This document shows, in pieces, positions 45,478 to 56,059 of a stretch of DNA of 64,000 nt. The notes under the pieces are model-generated. The model had not been told where the DNA came from. It made no database searches and was given only the letters and a program-made list of their open reading frames with translations. The position numbers and the translations under genes were made by a program. Source of the DNA: Delphinus delphis (Eukaryota > Chordata > Mammalia > Artiodactyla > Delphinidae). The stretch covers positions 79,651,458 through 79,715,457 of the forward strand of contig NC_082699.1 of the NCBI RefSeq assembly GCF_949987515.2. Direction: 5' to 3'. Positions within the stretch are counted from its first letter, which is position 1; each line of letters starts with the position of its first letter.

Positions 45478-46526
45478 GGTTCCCCATCACAAGCTCTCCT
45501 GGAGTCACGGGCATCCTCACCCAGCCAAGGTGGTCCCGGCAGTGGCTGCAGCCTGCTCGTGGGTGGCCCTCAGCGCAGCCACCAGCTCCTCCACCAAGAG
45601 GGCCCCGTCCTTGTGCTGCTGGGTCAGCGTCACCCTCTGCTCCACGGGGACTGCCTCGGAGAGCGACATGGGCCGGCCCTGGAACTTGCCCATGGAGACG
45701 GTGGCCACGGCAGCTCTCAAGGTCTGCCAGGTGCTGTGCTCAGTGAACGGGGGCCCCTGTGGCTCCGCTCCAGGGCTCCCCACTGAGATGGGCAGGAAGG
45801 CCAGCCCTGTCTCTGGGTCGGTGACACAGTGGGCCAGCAGCTGCTCACAGCTGAGGCTCTCCTGCATGCCGGGGTCCGAGAAGCCAGCCGCCTGCGAGAG
45901 ATGCTGCTGAGCTCTTTGTCCAGGCAGCCTAAGTGCAGGGTGGCCTCCCAGGGCAGCCGGAGCCTGCGGGCAGGACACCCTAGCCTGCCTGTAGCCAGCT
46001 GGGCAACCAAGAGCCTCAGCAGCGGAGGCCTGTCCACCAGCTCCCTCGTCATGGCCTGGAATAGGGGCATTCGGATGCCACTGAAGGGGCCACGATACCC
46101 CGTCACCACCTGCTCTGCTGCCAGGAGCTGCCTGTGGAGCTCTGGTCCAAACAGGCCTGCCCTGACCGCCTCATCTGGCCACAGCTGCCGGCCGGTGGCT
46201 GGGTCCACCAGCATGCGGGTGGCGTCCTGAGCCTCCCGGACCGGAAGCGTGGCGCCCGTGGGGAGCAGGTGCTCGGCCGAGGCCTGGAAGCTCTTGTGCC
46301 CTGCAGGCAGCAGGACGAGCCCTGCCACACCGCCGGTGCCCTGCGGGTGGCGCTGCACCTCGGTGCGTGCACCCACATCCGGCACCGCCAGCCTGCCCTC
46401 CCGCAGGCCTGGGCCGTCTCCACGTCCAGGACCCCCACCTCCAGCGGCCTGGCCAAGCTCGGTGCCCCACTCAGCGTACGGAAAGTGATCTTGAGGAGCA
46501 GCAGGCCCAGCCCCGTGCTGCTCCCT
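45478..46526 (-). pseudogene. EPPK1: EPPK1 (epiplakin) relic, frameshifted and truncated
   Basis: Epiplakin is a giant cytolinker made only of plakin repeats, binding keratin in epidermis. Here about 1 kb matches a stretch of its N-terminal repeats. Recognisable pieces are LLLLKITFR and LLEVG-like [10 protein letters not shown] (start); [41 protein letters not shown] and [20 protein letters not shown] (middle); [12 protein letters not shown] and [13 protein letters not shown] (end); and VTPGEL. These lie in different frames: breaks fall near 46,405-46,425, near 45,905-45,915 and at about 45,505-45,525, where a TGA also occurs. Homology stops on both sides. The N-terminal first repeats and the several thousand downstream residues are missing. 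Position upstream of NRBP2 matches human EPPK1. It cannot encode epiplakin. Confidence 0.88.
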
Positions 46527-47099
46527 GTGGGGATGGAAAGGCTGTGAGGGACCCGAGACAGCCCAGGTGGGTGGGAGGGCAGACACGGTCAGGAGGTCAA
46601 CCCTGCTCTCTGGACCCACCTCCAGGGCAGCCGGCCCTCCTGAGGGAGGGGCGTCACATCCAGCTTTGGTCCCTCCCCTTGCCCTGCGGCTCCCAGGAGG
46701 GGACCATGTGAGCACAGGGACCCCACGGTAGCCTTGGGGGGTGCGGGCTCTGTTTTCTCCTATAGGCCATCCTCTGGCCTCCATCTCAACCCCGCACCCT
46801 CCTCCCCCTCCCGCCAGGGTCCTGGTGCAGAGGCTCGGCCTCCACCCGCCGTTGGCCTCAATACCCAGCGATGACCAGTCCCTGCCCTGCCCTCGGGTGG
46901 TCTCCATGTATTCGTGTGCTTCTCCCTCCCCCTTCCCAGTGACCCCTCCAAATCCTTCCCCACCTTAACCCACTGCTGCCCTGGCCTCTGCTCCCTCCTG
47001 GCTCCCCACCGGGCTTCAGCCAGGTTCCTGCCCTCTGTCCCAAGTCTCTCACCTCAGCCCGGCTGTGTCCCCCTCTGCCCACCCTGGCCCCATGTCCTC

Positions 47100-47390
47100 C
47101 GGGCCATGGCCTCTGGAAATAGGGTCTTTGCAGATGTAATTAAGTTAAGGTTAAGGTGAGGTCACACTGGTGTAGAGAGGTCCTTATTCCAACACGACTG
47201 TGTCCTCACAGGAAGACAGACGGGGACGATGCCCAGCCCACAGAAGCAGACTGGAGGCGAGCAGCTTCAGGCCCCAAACCCAGCATTGCCACCAAACGCC
47301 AGAAGCACTGATTCCAGATCCTGGCCCCTCAACTGTGGAAGAATAAGGTGCTGTTGTTTGAAGCCTCCCGGGCTGTGGTAATTGTTCCCT
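47100..47390 (+). mobile_element. Ancient LTR-like repeat (MaLR/MLT type, family unconfirmed)
   Basis: Words CTGGAAATAGGGTCTTTGCA, GATGTAATTAAGTTAAGG and later GAATAAGGTGCTGTTGTTTG...TGTGGTAATTGTT follow the order of old mammalian LTRs of this class. No coding content. Confidence 0.55.
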
Positions 47391-48246
47391 CCCGGCCCCA
47401 GGAGCCAGTCCACGTCCTGCTTCCACAGAACCACACCTGCAGTCCCCGGTCCTGGTCCACACTGTCCTCGCCTCCCGCAGCTCCCCAAAGCCTCACACGG
47501 GGTCTCGGGAGAAGGCTCAGCCCCACGCGCCCTCGCCCCCACTCCGCAGCTCTTGCTGAGGTAACCTCGGACTCCAAACTGCCAAACCCCACAAACGCAT
47601 TTTCGATTTGACCTCCCGACCTCTGGGGCACGGGGCATGGGGGACCCTCCTCCCTGGTGACATTTCCCCGTTCAGCCGGAGAGCTCCCCTGACCGCAGCT
47701 GGAGCCCAGCCTGTCCTGGGGTCGCGGAACCGCGTGTCCAGCTGCCTCCTGGACACCTAGGCCCAGCGGTCTCGCAAGGGGCCTCAAGTTCCATGGTGCC
47801 CCCAGAAGTGCTGGCTGTGAGCAGCTCTCCGTCACCCGCTCTGCAGAGCCTGAACCCTAAATCCCCCCACGGCCCCGCTCTCCCCATAGCTGGGCCCAAG
47901 AGGTGCTCCTCTGTGTCTGCTGAGACCCCTGGGCAAAATCCTGTTGCCCCCTTTCCCTGCCCGGATGTTGGGCCCAGAGCCCCGGTGGCGCCTGCAGCCG
48001 GTCTGCCGCTGGGTCTCGGAGTGCGTGCCAGGCCCGGGCAGACGTGGAGGCGGTGGCTTGGTGCTCACCCGCCCCGCCCCCGCCCCTGCCCCCCCGCCAG
48101 GTTCCAGGAGGCACGGCACTTGTTCAGCTCTCCCGAAGCGAGCAGGCCATGCAGTGTGGGCGCACAGGGCACACCATCATGCCTTTGAGAAGGTGGGAAG
48201 AGGACATGGGGTGGGGAGAGAGGAGCGTTGTTGAGATCCAGGCCTT

Positions 48247-48453
48247 GGGCTTCCCTGGTGGCGCAGTGGTTGAGAGTCCGCCTGCCGAGCAGGGGACGCG
48301 GGTTCGTGCCCTGGTCCGGGAGGATCCCACATGCCACGGAGCGGCTGGGCCCGTGAGCCATGGCCGCTGAGCCTGCGCGTCTGGAGCCTGTGCTCCACAA
48401 CGGGAGAGGCCGCGACAGTGAGAGGCCCGCGTACCGCAAAAAAAAAAAAAAAA
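48247..48453 (+). mobile_element. CHR-2 type SINE
   Basis: Forward full-length copy with an A15-16 tail and a perfect 14-bp target duplication GATCCAGGCCTTGG at 48,235-48,248 and 48,454-48,467. Confidence 0.95.
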
Positions 48454-48548
48454 GATCCAGGCCTTGGGAAAGAACACAAAAGGCTTTGTTCGAGTGACCA
48501 GCTGGACGCCTGAGCGGGGTTCCAGGACTCGGTGTGACCGTGGTGGAC

Positions 48549-48616
48549 GCAAGGCTGCCCTGACCTCCTTCTAGGGGTGGCTGAGGCCGCCCTGACCTCC
48601 TTCTAGGGGTGGCTGA
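48549..48616. repeat. Tandem duplication of about 33 bp
   Basis: GCCCTGACCTCCTTCTAGGG followed by GTGGCTGAG occurs twice in direct succession with only a few differing bases. Confidence 0.85.
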
Positions 48617-50399
48617 GACTCTGCACCACCAGCCAGCTTGTCTCCCTGCCATCTGCTTCCTCCCCTCCTTCCCCAGGAGCCTTCCCGAGGCCACTCCCTG
48701 AAACCGTGTCAGGCTCTGCTTCCGCGAGCTGACCTGGACGCGTGCTGTGCTGCCCACCTGCCCAGTGACCAGCCTGCTTCCTTTGTATGGTGCGCCTCGT
48801 TCCAGGACGGCCTTCAGAGGGTGTGTGAGCAGAGGAAGCCTCAGGTAACAGGGCCCCTGGGGTGGCTGGAGCAGTGAGCTGACCACCTGAAGTCGGGCAG
48901 GGGACCAGGGTGGGAAAGAAAAAAGGTACTTCGCTACCCAGCCAAGGCGGGAGGGCTTTCTGGGCCACGGGGTCAGGAGCAGCCAGTGGGGGGGGGGGGT
49001 GCTGCAGGCTGTGTTGTCCCGCCGGGAGCCCAGCAAGGAAAACCAGAGGAGCAGGACAGACTCCTGCGCGGGAAGCTCAAGTTTCCTGAACAGCAGGGAT
49101 TCGTGGGAGGGAGGGTGCTGGGGCCCTGAGGGCCATTGTGGGGGGAGGGCCTGAGGGGCTGGGAGAGGCCCTGTGCCTGCGGCTCTGCCCTACGCAGCTG
49201 GGTAACCGTGGCTGGGCCATGGCCCGTTTGGTCAGCAGCGACCTTGGGCCTGGTACGAGCCTCCCTGGTCCCTGACCAGGCAGGACGTGAAGAGGGGCCT
49301 GGGAGTGGGTGCCTTGAGTCTGAAGTGGGGACCTTGGGGAAGCAGCTGGACAGAGAGGTCTGGAGCTCGGGAGAGACAGACCAGGGCATGTGAGGGGTGT
49401 GCAGGGCCTGGGGAGTGGGAGACAAAGCAGCTTCAAGGCTGGGAGACACAGAAGAGCCCAATCGCACAGAAGCCAAAAGACAGGCGTCCCAGAGAGGCGG
49501 TTACCAGCAGAAGTGGCAACGGCACGTGGCTAGAGGGGAGGGTGGCCTCGTGGCTGGGGGGGGGCCGAACGGATTTCCCAGGACTGGAAAGGGACTCTGA
49601 CAGGAGGCCCCTCCTGTGGCTTCCTGGGAGCAGCCCCACTTCAGGTGGCCCAAGGGGACAAGAGGTGGGAGGGCAATTCCTGAGGAGGGTGGGTCCACAT
49701 CCCTGGGAGGGGGCGTCACCTATCAGTACCCTGAAGGGCAGCGTGCACACGCCAGGCTGGGCTGGGGGTTGCGGAGGGGCCTCTCTGGCTGTCCATCTAA
49801 GCCAAATCACAACAGAACCGGATGGCCAGGCTGCCTCAGGCTCACACATGGAGACAGTGACCTTGGTTGGCCTTTGGCCCACTTTGAGCAGCGTCAGAAA
49901 GATCCCACCCACCTGCACTGGGTGCAGACTGCAGAGATCAGTGGCCACGCGGAAACTCGGCACGATGGGCGGGTCAGGGAGAGAGCAGAGTCACGGAGGC
50001 TGGAACCCGTGGCAGAGCCCCTCCCGCCTCTACCTCCCAAGGGTCTCGAGATGGCCCCACGCAGGGGTCCCTGGTGCCCATCCACCCCCGACGGCAAGTA
50101 GCTCCCTCCATCGGTAAGCACCGGCCTGCCTCACCCCAGCAACGGGCCAGGAGCCATCCCACCCTCTCAATTTGTCAGCCTAATTGCCTCGCGCCCTGGG
50201 CGCTCGGACCGGCTCCAGCTGCAAGGCAGGGGGCGGGGCAGGAAGGAATCAGACCTGCACGGCCCCACCCAGGCGCGCACCAGTCCTGCCTGGAAACCCC
50301 TGGGCAGGCGAGGCCCCTGCTACGTCTCCCACGCCCGTGCGGGGAACCAGGCTCGGGGGCGACTGCCAGGACTCCCGCGCACCAGGGCTAGTTGGGAGG

Positions 50400-51000
50400 G
50401 AACCGGGCCTCAGAGCCCCGCTTGCCCGGAGCGGAGCCCAGAACCCCGGGCCACCTCCGGGCGCGTCGCGCCCGCCCCAGCCTCTGCAGGCCCCGGGCCG
50501 AGAGCCCCCGTAGGTGTCTCGGCTTCGCTCGGCGGCCGCCCCGCCAGGGCCGGCCTGGCTGTCCCACCTGCCCGGACGGTGCCCGCAGCACTCCGTACGC
50601 AGTCCCTCCGTTCGCTGCTGTGCCTGCGACCGGCGCCTCCCGGTTTAAACCCGCTCAGGCCCCTCCCCGGGGCGGCACGAGGTGCTTCCGATGGGTGCGG
50701 GCGCCCTGAAGCCGGGAGGGGCGCGGGACCGGGAAGCCCACGCGGGGCTGGGTCGACGCCCCCGCGCGCTCCCCTCGGCCGCCACGGTCTGTGAACACCC
50801 CTAGGCGGGGAGGAGGGCGGCTGCCGAGGAGCAGGGTCCTCTCGCTCCTACCCAGCCCCTTTCGTCAGCTCCCCCAGAGTCACCGCGAAGGAACGCGGGC
50901 GGCCGCAGGGAGCAGGGTGCGTCCGCGCCGCCCTGACGGCCTCTGAACGGTTTGCAAGGTAATGCGGCCCCGCCCGCCGCGCGCAGAGTTTCGCTTTACA
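50400..51000. promoter_or_regulatory. Orphan CpG island
   Basis: CpG-dense sequence with GCGCGTCGCGCCCGCCCC, CGGCGGCCGCC and related strings, not attached to any recognised exon. It lies about 4 kb upstream (in minus sense) of the EPPK1 relic and is a candidate remnant of the EPPK1 first-exon promoter. An ISRE-like AGTTTCGCTTTAC is at its edge (about 50,988). Confidence 0.5.
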
Positions 51001-51625
51001 AACGTGATTTTATCGCCCGAGGGGGCCCATGGGGCCGCTGGTGCAGGCGTTGACCTCGACCCAGGGGCCCCTCTTGTCCAGTGCCCTTCGTCGTCCAGGC
51101 CTCGCTCCCGCCTCGGGGCCGGCGGCTTGCGCTGCTGCTTCGTCCTGGGGCTGCCGGGCCAGGCTGTCCTCAGAGGCTACCTCCATGACCGAGTGGCTTC
51201 CCTGCCTTGACCGTGGAAGAGATGGGGTCTCTGTCCCCAGCAGGCTTCCAGTCTGTCTGGAAGGGATGACCAGGCCTTGCCCCATGGGTTCAGCACCTCC
51301 ACCTGGGATCGGAGCAGGCGTTCTGTCCAGCAGGAGGACCTGGGCCCCTTCTCAGACGCCAGTCCCAGCGCCCACCTTCCGGGGCCGGGGACTCCTGGAG
51401 CAGCTGAGGAAGAAGGGCCAGAGCCTGGCAGGCTGGGGCCACAGCCCAGGACAGGAGCCACACGTGGGTCTTCTGGCTGGTCCTCCCCTTTGCTGCCCAG
51501 AGATCCCAGATGGATGGGGTGGAGCAGGTGCCCCTTGCCCCCCAGGGTCAGGACCCAAGGCCTGTCCTCCTCTGTCCCCATTCCCGGCCCTGAGGACTCA
51601 GTCTTTCCCCTTCCCCAGGCCTCAC

Positions 51626-51709
51626 TTCTTTCCGGGTCGTTCTCGACCAGATACTCATCCAGGGCCACCCAGCCACCTCCGACCGTAGCATGAGAGCACC
51701 TTGAGACAC
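51626..51709 (-). pseudogene. GAR (GAS2-related) domain exon relic, spectraplakin type
   Basis: Minus-strand translation gives VSQGALMLR, then after a one-base shift VGGGWVALDEYLVENDPER. This aligns without gaps to the GAR domain core of MACF1 and dystonin (family pattern VMVRVGGGWxALDEFLVxNDPCR), a microtubule-binding module. The match to GAS2L proteins is poorer. The segment is bounded by a good acceptor (pyrimidine tract then TGCGCAG) and a donor (GTGAGG) placed just after NDPxR, where I recall an exon boundary in MACF1. Splice sites argue against a processed copy. The one-base deletion between MLR and VGGG breaks the frame, so it is probably dead unless the assembly is wrong. The zinc-binding-like Cys of NDPCR is Glu here. 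Confidence 0.72.
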
Positions 51710-52021
51710 CTGCGCAGGCACAGGGGCTGGGGCGCCGGGCTTCCAGGGTAGAGGGTGCCAGTGTTGGCTCCCGTGGCTCTGTCCTCACTCCCACCCCAGG
51801 CCCACGCTCACGCCTGCTCACCAAGGCTTCCTGGACCCTGGGCCGACCTTTGGCCGCCTGTGTCCTTGTCGCTGTCTGCGTACCCCACCCTGGCTATGCT
51901 ATGTGGCTGCTGCTGGTCACTGGAGAGGCCTGACCTGATAGAGTAGTGAGCTCCAGCCTGGGCCCCTACCCCCCCGCCCAAGGCATGTCAGGCCAGCTGC
52001 CTTCGCCCCGTCTCTGCTCAC

Positions 52022-52183
52022 CAAACGCCAGGACGCCGTCCATGAGGTCCCGCTGGGCAACGTGCCGAGCTGGCTGTGGCTCGTGGCCGGGAGTGCAGCC
52101 CGGAGCCTCTTCTCCGTGGGGTCGGGTCACTGCAGGCAGCACTGCTGCCAGGCCACGAAACCCAGGTGTGGGCCAGCTCCTCA
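52022..52183 (-). pseudogene. Possible EF-hand exon relic upstream of the GAR exon
   Basis: An open 162-bp segment flanked by CCCACAG and GTGAGC. Its last residues HVAQRDLMDGVLAF resemble the second helix of the first EF-hand in spectraplakins (KITRQEFIDGILSSKF). The calcium-binding loop is not recognisable and the rest has no match. Its position on the 5' side of the GAR exon is the order expected for the EF-EF-GAR tail. Support is weak taken alone. Confidence 0.33.
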
Positions 52184-52494
52184 CTGTGGGAAGGAGATGT
52201 GAGGCTGCCCAGGCCTGGGTCTCTCTGTGCCCAGGGGTGGGTAGCACGCCTGCCTGTGCCGTCCCTGCCCCAGCCGTGCCCACTGGTCCTCATCCCTCCG
52301 GCTCCTCTCGCTGTGGCTGTAGCCCCCTGTGGTGGCCTCCAGCTCAGATCTTCCAGGAACCCTCCCGGGGGGCAAGCCTCGATGCCCGTCCTGCTCCCGA
52401 GGCCCTTGGGCTGTCCCTGGTCAGCCAGAGCTGCTGCCGTCCTTGGAGCTCTGGTTACCACTGTTCTATGAATAACCACTCTGGGGACCGCATA

Positions 52495-52700
52495 TAAGTG
52501 GCATCGTGCCATGTTTGTCCTCTTGTGTCCAGCTTACTTTACATAGCGTAGTGGCTTTAAACTTCATCCGGGCTGTATCAGACATCAGGATTTCGTTCTT
52601 TTTAAAGGCTGCCCCGTATTCCATTGTGTGTATTTACCCAATGTGCTTTATGCGCTCATCTGTTGGCGGATACTTGCGTTGCTTCGTCTTTCCTTCTGAA
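52495..52700 (-). mobile_element. L1 3'-end fragment
   Basis: Reverse complement of the mammalian L1 3' region: GGCATCGTGCCATGTTTGTC, TTTAAAGGCTGCCCCGTATT, CCATTGTGTGTATTTACCCA. No open frame of note. Confidence 0.8.
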
Positions 52701-53089
52701 AGCTTACCCTCACTCACGTTGCATGTCAGGGGCTGGCTGAGGCTCTGCTCTGCCACCTTCACGTCAGGATCCAGGCTGATGAAATTACCATAATCTGGAA
52801 TATCGCTGGTCCTCCTGGCTTAAGGAGTGAGAACTTGGGAAGGTCTTATACTGGCAGCTAAATGCTCTGGTGTGAAGGGGCCACGTGCCACTTCCTCTCA
52901 TACCCCACTGGCCAGCACTGGTCATATGGTGCCCCTGACCACGAGGGGTGGCAATGCCGTCCTCCTGTGTACTGGATGGAGTAGCGCTGGTGAACAGTAC
53001 TCGTGACCACACAGCCCCTCATTCAGAACCATCACACTTATCCCACCTGTCATGATTTTAGTCATTCAGTTTTGTAGTTCATCCTCTAA

Positions 53090-53278
53090 ATCAGCGGTCC
53101 CCAACTTTACGGCACGAGGGACCAGTTTTGTAGAAGACAGTTTTTCCATGATGCGGGGATGGAGGGGGAAGGATGGTTCAGGAGGTAATGCGAGCGGTGG
53201 GGAGCGGCAGATGAAGCGTCACTCGCTTGCCCGCTACCAGTCCACGGCCTGGGGCTTGGGGACCCCACTCTGAATAAT
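53090..53278. mobile_element. Short inverted-repeat DNA element (hAT-like, family unconfirmed)
   Basis: Left end CAGCGGTCCCCAACTT and right end CTTGGGGACCCCACTCTG form an imperfect terminal inverted repeat. The interior has the words GGGACCAGTTTTGTAGAAGACA and GCGAGCGGTGGGGAGCGGC that belong to a common old mammalian non-autonomous element. Confidence 0.65.
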
Positions 53279-54251
53279 GAGTACCACAATTTGACGCTGA
53301 TGATTGCTTTCCTCATAAGTGATCTGGCATCGTGCTATGACAGGTGCCTATGATTTCTGCCAAGTGAAAACTATTGACTTTATCTCACGTGTGCAGTTGT
53401 TCGGATGCTCTTCTGACCCCTAGACAGCGCCTCGCCCAAAGCTGAACCTACTACAGGCACAGCCCAGAGATCACCTACAAGGTAACGTTTCTGCCATTGA
53501 ATAACTTGGGGTTTAAAACCTGAACTTCCTAGAACATGTGTATCACTCAGTTCTCTTTCTAGCGATATTTACACAGGAACATTTTATCTTCACATCACCC
53601 CAAATCAATAAACGAGCTTTAATCGAACAGTGTGCAGGGGAAATCTTGAATGAAACCTCAGATAGGATGGCTAGATGGCCATGACCACCTGAGGGTGTTG
53701 TACGAAGCTCGGGGTCAACAAATGTCTGTGTGGGTGGTGGGATGGGGCGGGACTAAAAGAAGCCCCGTCCCTGCAGATGGACTTGTTAGCATCCGTGTTC
53801 ATCGCCGTGTTTGGGAAGCAGTGTGTTTAGCACTTCACACTCACTTATCTGTATGTGTACTGAGTGGCTTTTAGTTACATTATAATTTTCCCCACGTAGA
53901 TGTCCAACTGCTATTTTTGTGGAGAATGTCTAATTCTTGGGAATATTCTCTTGCCATTAAAGGGAAGAGGCCTGTGTGTGATCAGTCAATCACAGTACAC
54001 GGCCTAAATTTTTTTTTCATATAATGTCTATTCCATAGCATAGGTTATCTTTTTCAAACTCTAAAAAAACTTTGCACACTCGCTATTATTACTGATGTGC
54101 AACTCACATTTTCACGTTTACTAGGATTGTGGATAAATGCTTTGTCCCCATCCTCACTCATCAGTTCATTTTTTTCATGCCAAAAGAGGTTGAGATCAAA
54201 GCAAAATACATAATCTTTTGAGTGTTATATATTATAAAGAAACCAGGCTCT

Positions 54252-54451
54252 GGGACTTCCCTGGTGGCGCAGTGGTTGAGAGTCCGCCTGCCGATGCAGG
54301 GGACACGGGTTCGTGCCCCGGTCCGGGAGGATCCCACATGCCGCGGAGCGGCTGGGCCCGTGAGCCATGGCCGCTGAGCCTGTGCGTCCGGAGCCTGTGC
54401 TCCACAACGGGAGAGGCCGCGACAGTGAGAGGCCCGCGTACCGCCAAAAAA
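54252..54451 (+). mobile_element. CHR-2 type SINE
   Basis: Forward full-length copy with perfect 11-bp target duplication AACCAGGCTCT on both sides and a short A tail. Confidence 0.95.
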
Positions 54452-54860
54452 AACCAGGCTCTACATTTTGTTAAATGTCACCTTTTGGAAGAATACATGT
54501 TTAATAAGTTTCCAAAAACGTCCTACCTGTGCCTGCTGTTTTGGAGATTAGAAATCTGTATGTGCGGCGGACAGGTTTCAGGACCAGTGTCCCGTGTTTG
54601 ATGTTCCCAGTGGGGGATTTCCTTGAAGACGCTTGCTGGTCAGTTCTCTAGCTGAGGAGCCCCTGCGTGTTGAGAAGCACGCGTTGTTCTGGACGACGTC
54701 AGAGCATCAGCCCCTTCAGCGACTGGACTGTTTCTTCCTCAGGAGTTGGTGTGGAGCCTCCCAGACCAAACACCACACTCCCTTTCTCTGTCAGAAAGCT
54801 GGGGTAAATTGTATATATTTGTATAACTGAAACACTTTGCCGTATACTTTAAACTATATG

Positions 54861-54880
<20 letters not shown>

Positions 54881-54896
<16 letters not shown>

Positions 54897-55089
54897 GCGG
54901 TACGCGGGCCTCTCACTGCTGCGGCCTCTCCCGTTGCGGAGCACAGGCTCCGGACGCGCAGGCTCAGCGGCCGTGGCTCACGGGCCCAGCCGCTCCGCAG
55001 CATGTGGGATCCTCCCAGACCGGGGCACGAACCCGTGTCCCCTGCATCAGCAGGCGGACTCTCAACCACAGCGCCACCAGGGAAGCCCC
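54881..55089 (-). mobile_element. CHR-2 type SINE
   Basis: Reverse full-length copy inserted in an AT-dinucleotide tract; the flanks are ATATATATAT on both sides. The preceding 54,800-54,870 segment (TTTGTATAACTGAAACACTT) resembles an L1 tail. Confidence 0.93.
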
Positions 55090-55197
55090 AATATATATAT
55101 ATACATTTTAAGTAATATAGGATGGTAACTGAAAGAGAAAGATTAAAAAACAGGAAGCTGGAGTAAAATACGACTTTTTGTTCGAACAGACCCTTTG

Positions 55198-55211
55198 CTG
55201 CCACCTGCTGG
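55198..55211 (-). promoter_or_regulatory. CTCF-core motif match
   Basis: Minus strand reads CCAGCAGGTGGCAG, which fits every position of the CTCF core consensus CCASYAGRKGGCRS. Occupancy cannot be judged from sequence. Confidence 0.5.
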
Positions 55212-56059
55212 AGAACTCTCAGAATAAATATCCACTTTTGCCACCAATTGTTGGAGGCCGTGAAGCCATAACTGAGATGCGTTACAGTGGAAATGAGAAG
55301 CACTCCTCTGAATCAGGAAGGTGCCGGTGCCTCCTTAGAGCGGGTGTTCTCGCGGTCAGGGAGCCCGTAAGTCTCCCCGCTCCTGCTGCCTGGCCTGGAC
55401 CAATCGTGAAGAAAGAAAGAGTCGGACCGAGGAGGACCAGGCGGCGGGCGTGAAACGAGCACCCAGATGTAGACCCCGCCACGCCCTGGTTCCCTGGCGG
55501 GCCGCGAAGGCTGTCCGAGGGTGGCAAGCGCCGCCGGCCCAGAGAGGGTCAGGGCAAACCCGTGTTTGCACCGTCTCTGTCCAGTGGCCAGGTCAGGCCA
55601 TCGGAGAAGCCCCTGTCCTCCCCAGGATGGTGGGGGGAGGCGCATTTCCCAGCCTCTGCCCTCCTTTTCACCTTGGCCGTGGTCGCTCAGGGTGTGGCTG
55701 CCCCTGGGCGGGGGGGGAGTGGGCGCTCAAGACCCCAACCCGTCAGCCCACTCCCCTCTTTGCAGGGCCCTTGTCCAGCACTCACGGCCCCGTGGTGCCC
55801 CCTGGGAACCCCCCGGCTCTGAAATGTGTCAGGGTGGGACACGGGTGAAAGCAGCTGGGATTCTGGCAGGTCTGCTCGCGGTCTGGCTTCCGTCAGGAGT
55901 CTCAGGGTGGCAACTGTGTCCCGTGCAGACGTTCCCACCTGCTACCCGCCTGTGCTCACTGGCTGGAGCGTCTCTGCAGAAAGAAACTCCTGTCTCCTAC
56001 TGTTTGGTTACCCAGTGTCCCTGTCTGTGTAGCAAAAGCAGGATAAATGCTTGATTCTT

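Larger units (their letters stand above)
46527..50390. other. Intergenic sequence upstream of the EPPK1 relic
   Basis: No conserved exon recognised. It holds an LTR-like relic (47.1-47.4 kb), a CHR-2 SINE (48.2-48.5 kb) and a short direct duplication near 48,550-48,615. A poly-G run of about 11 lies at 48,988-48,999. Confidence 0.5.
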
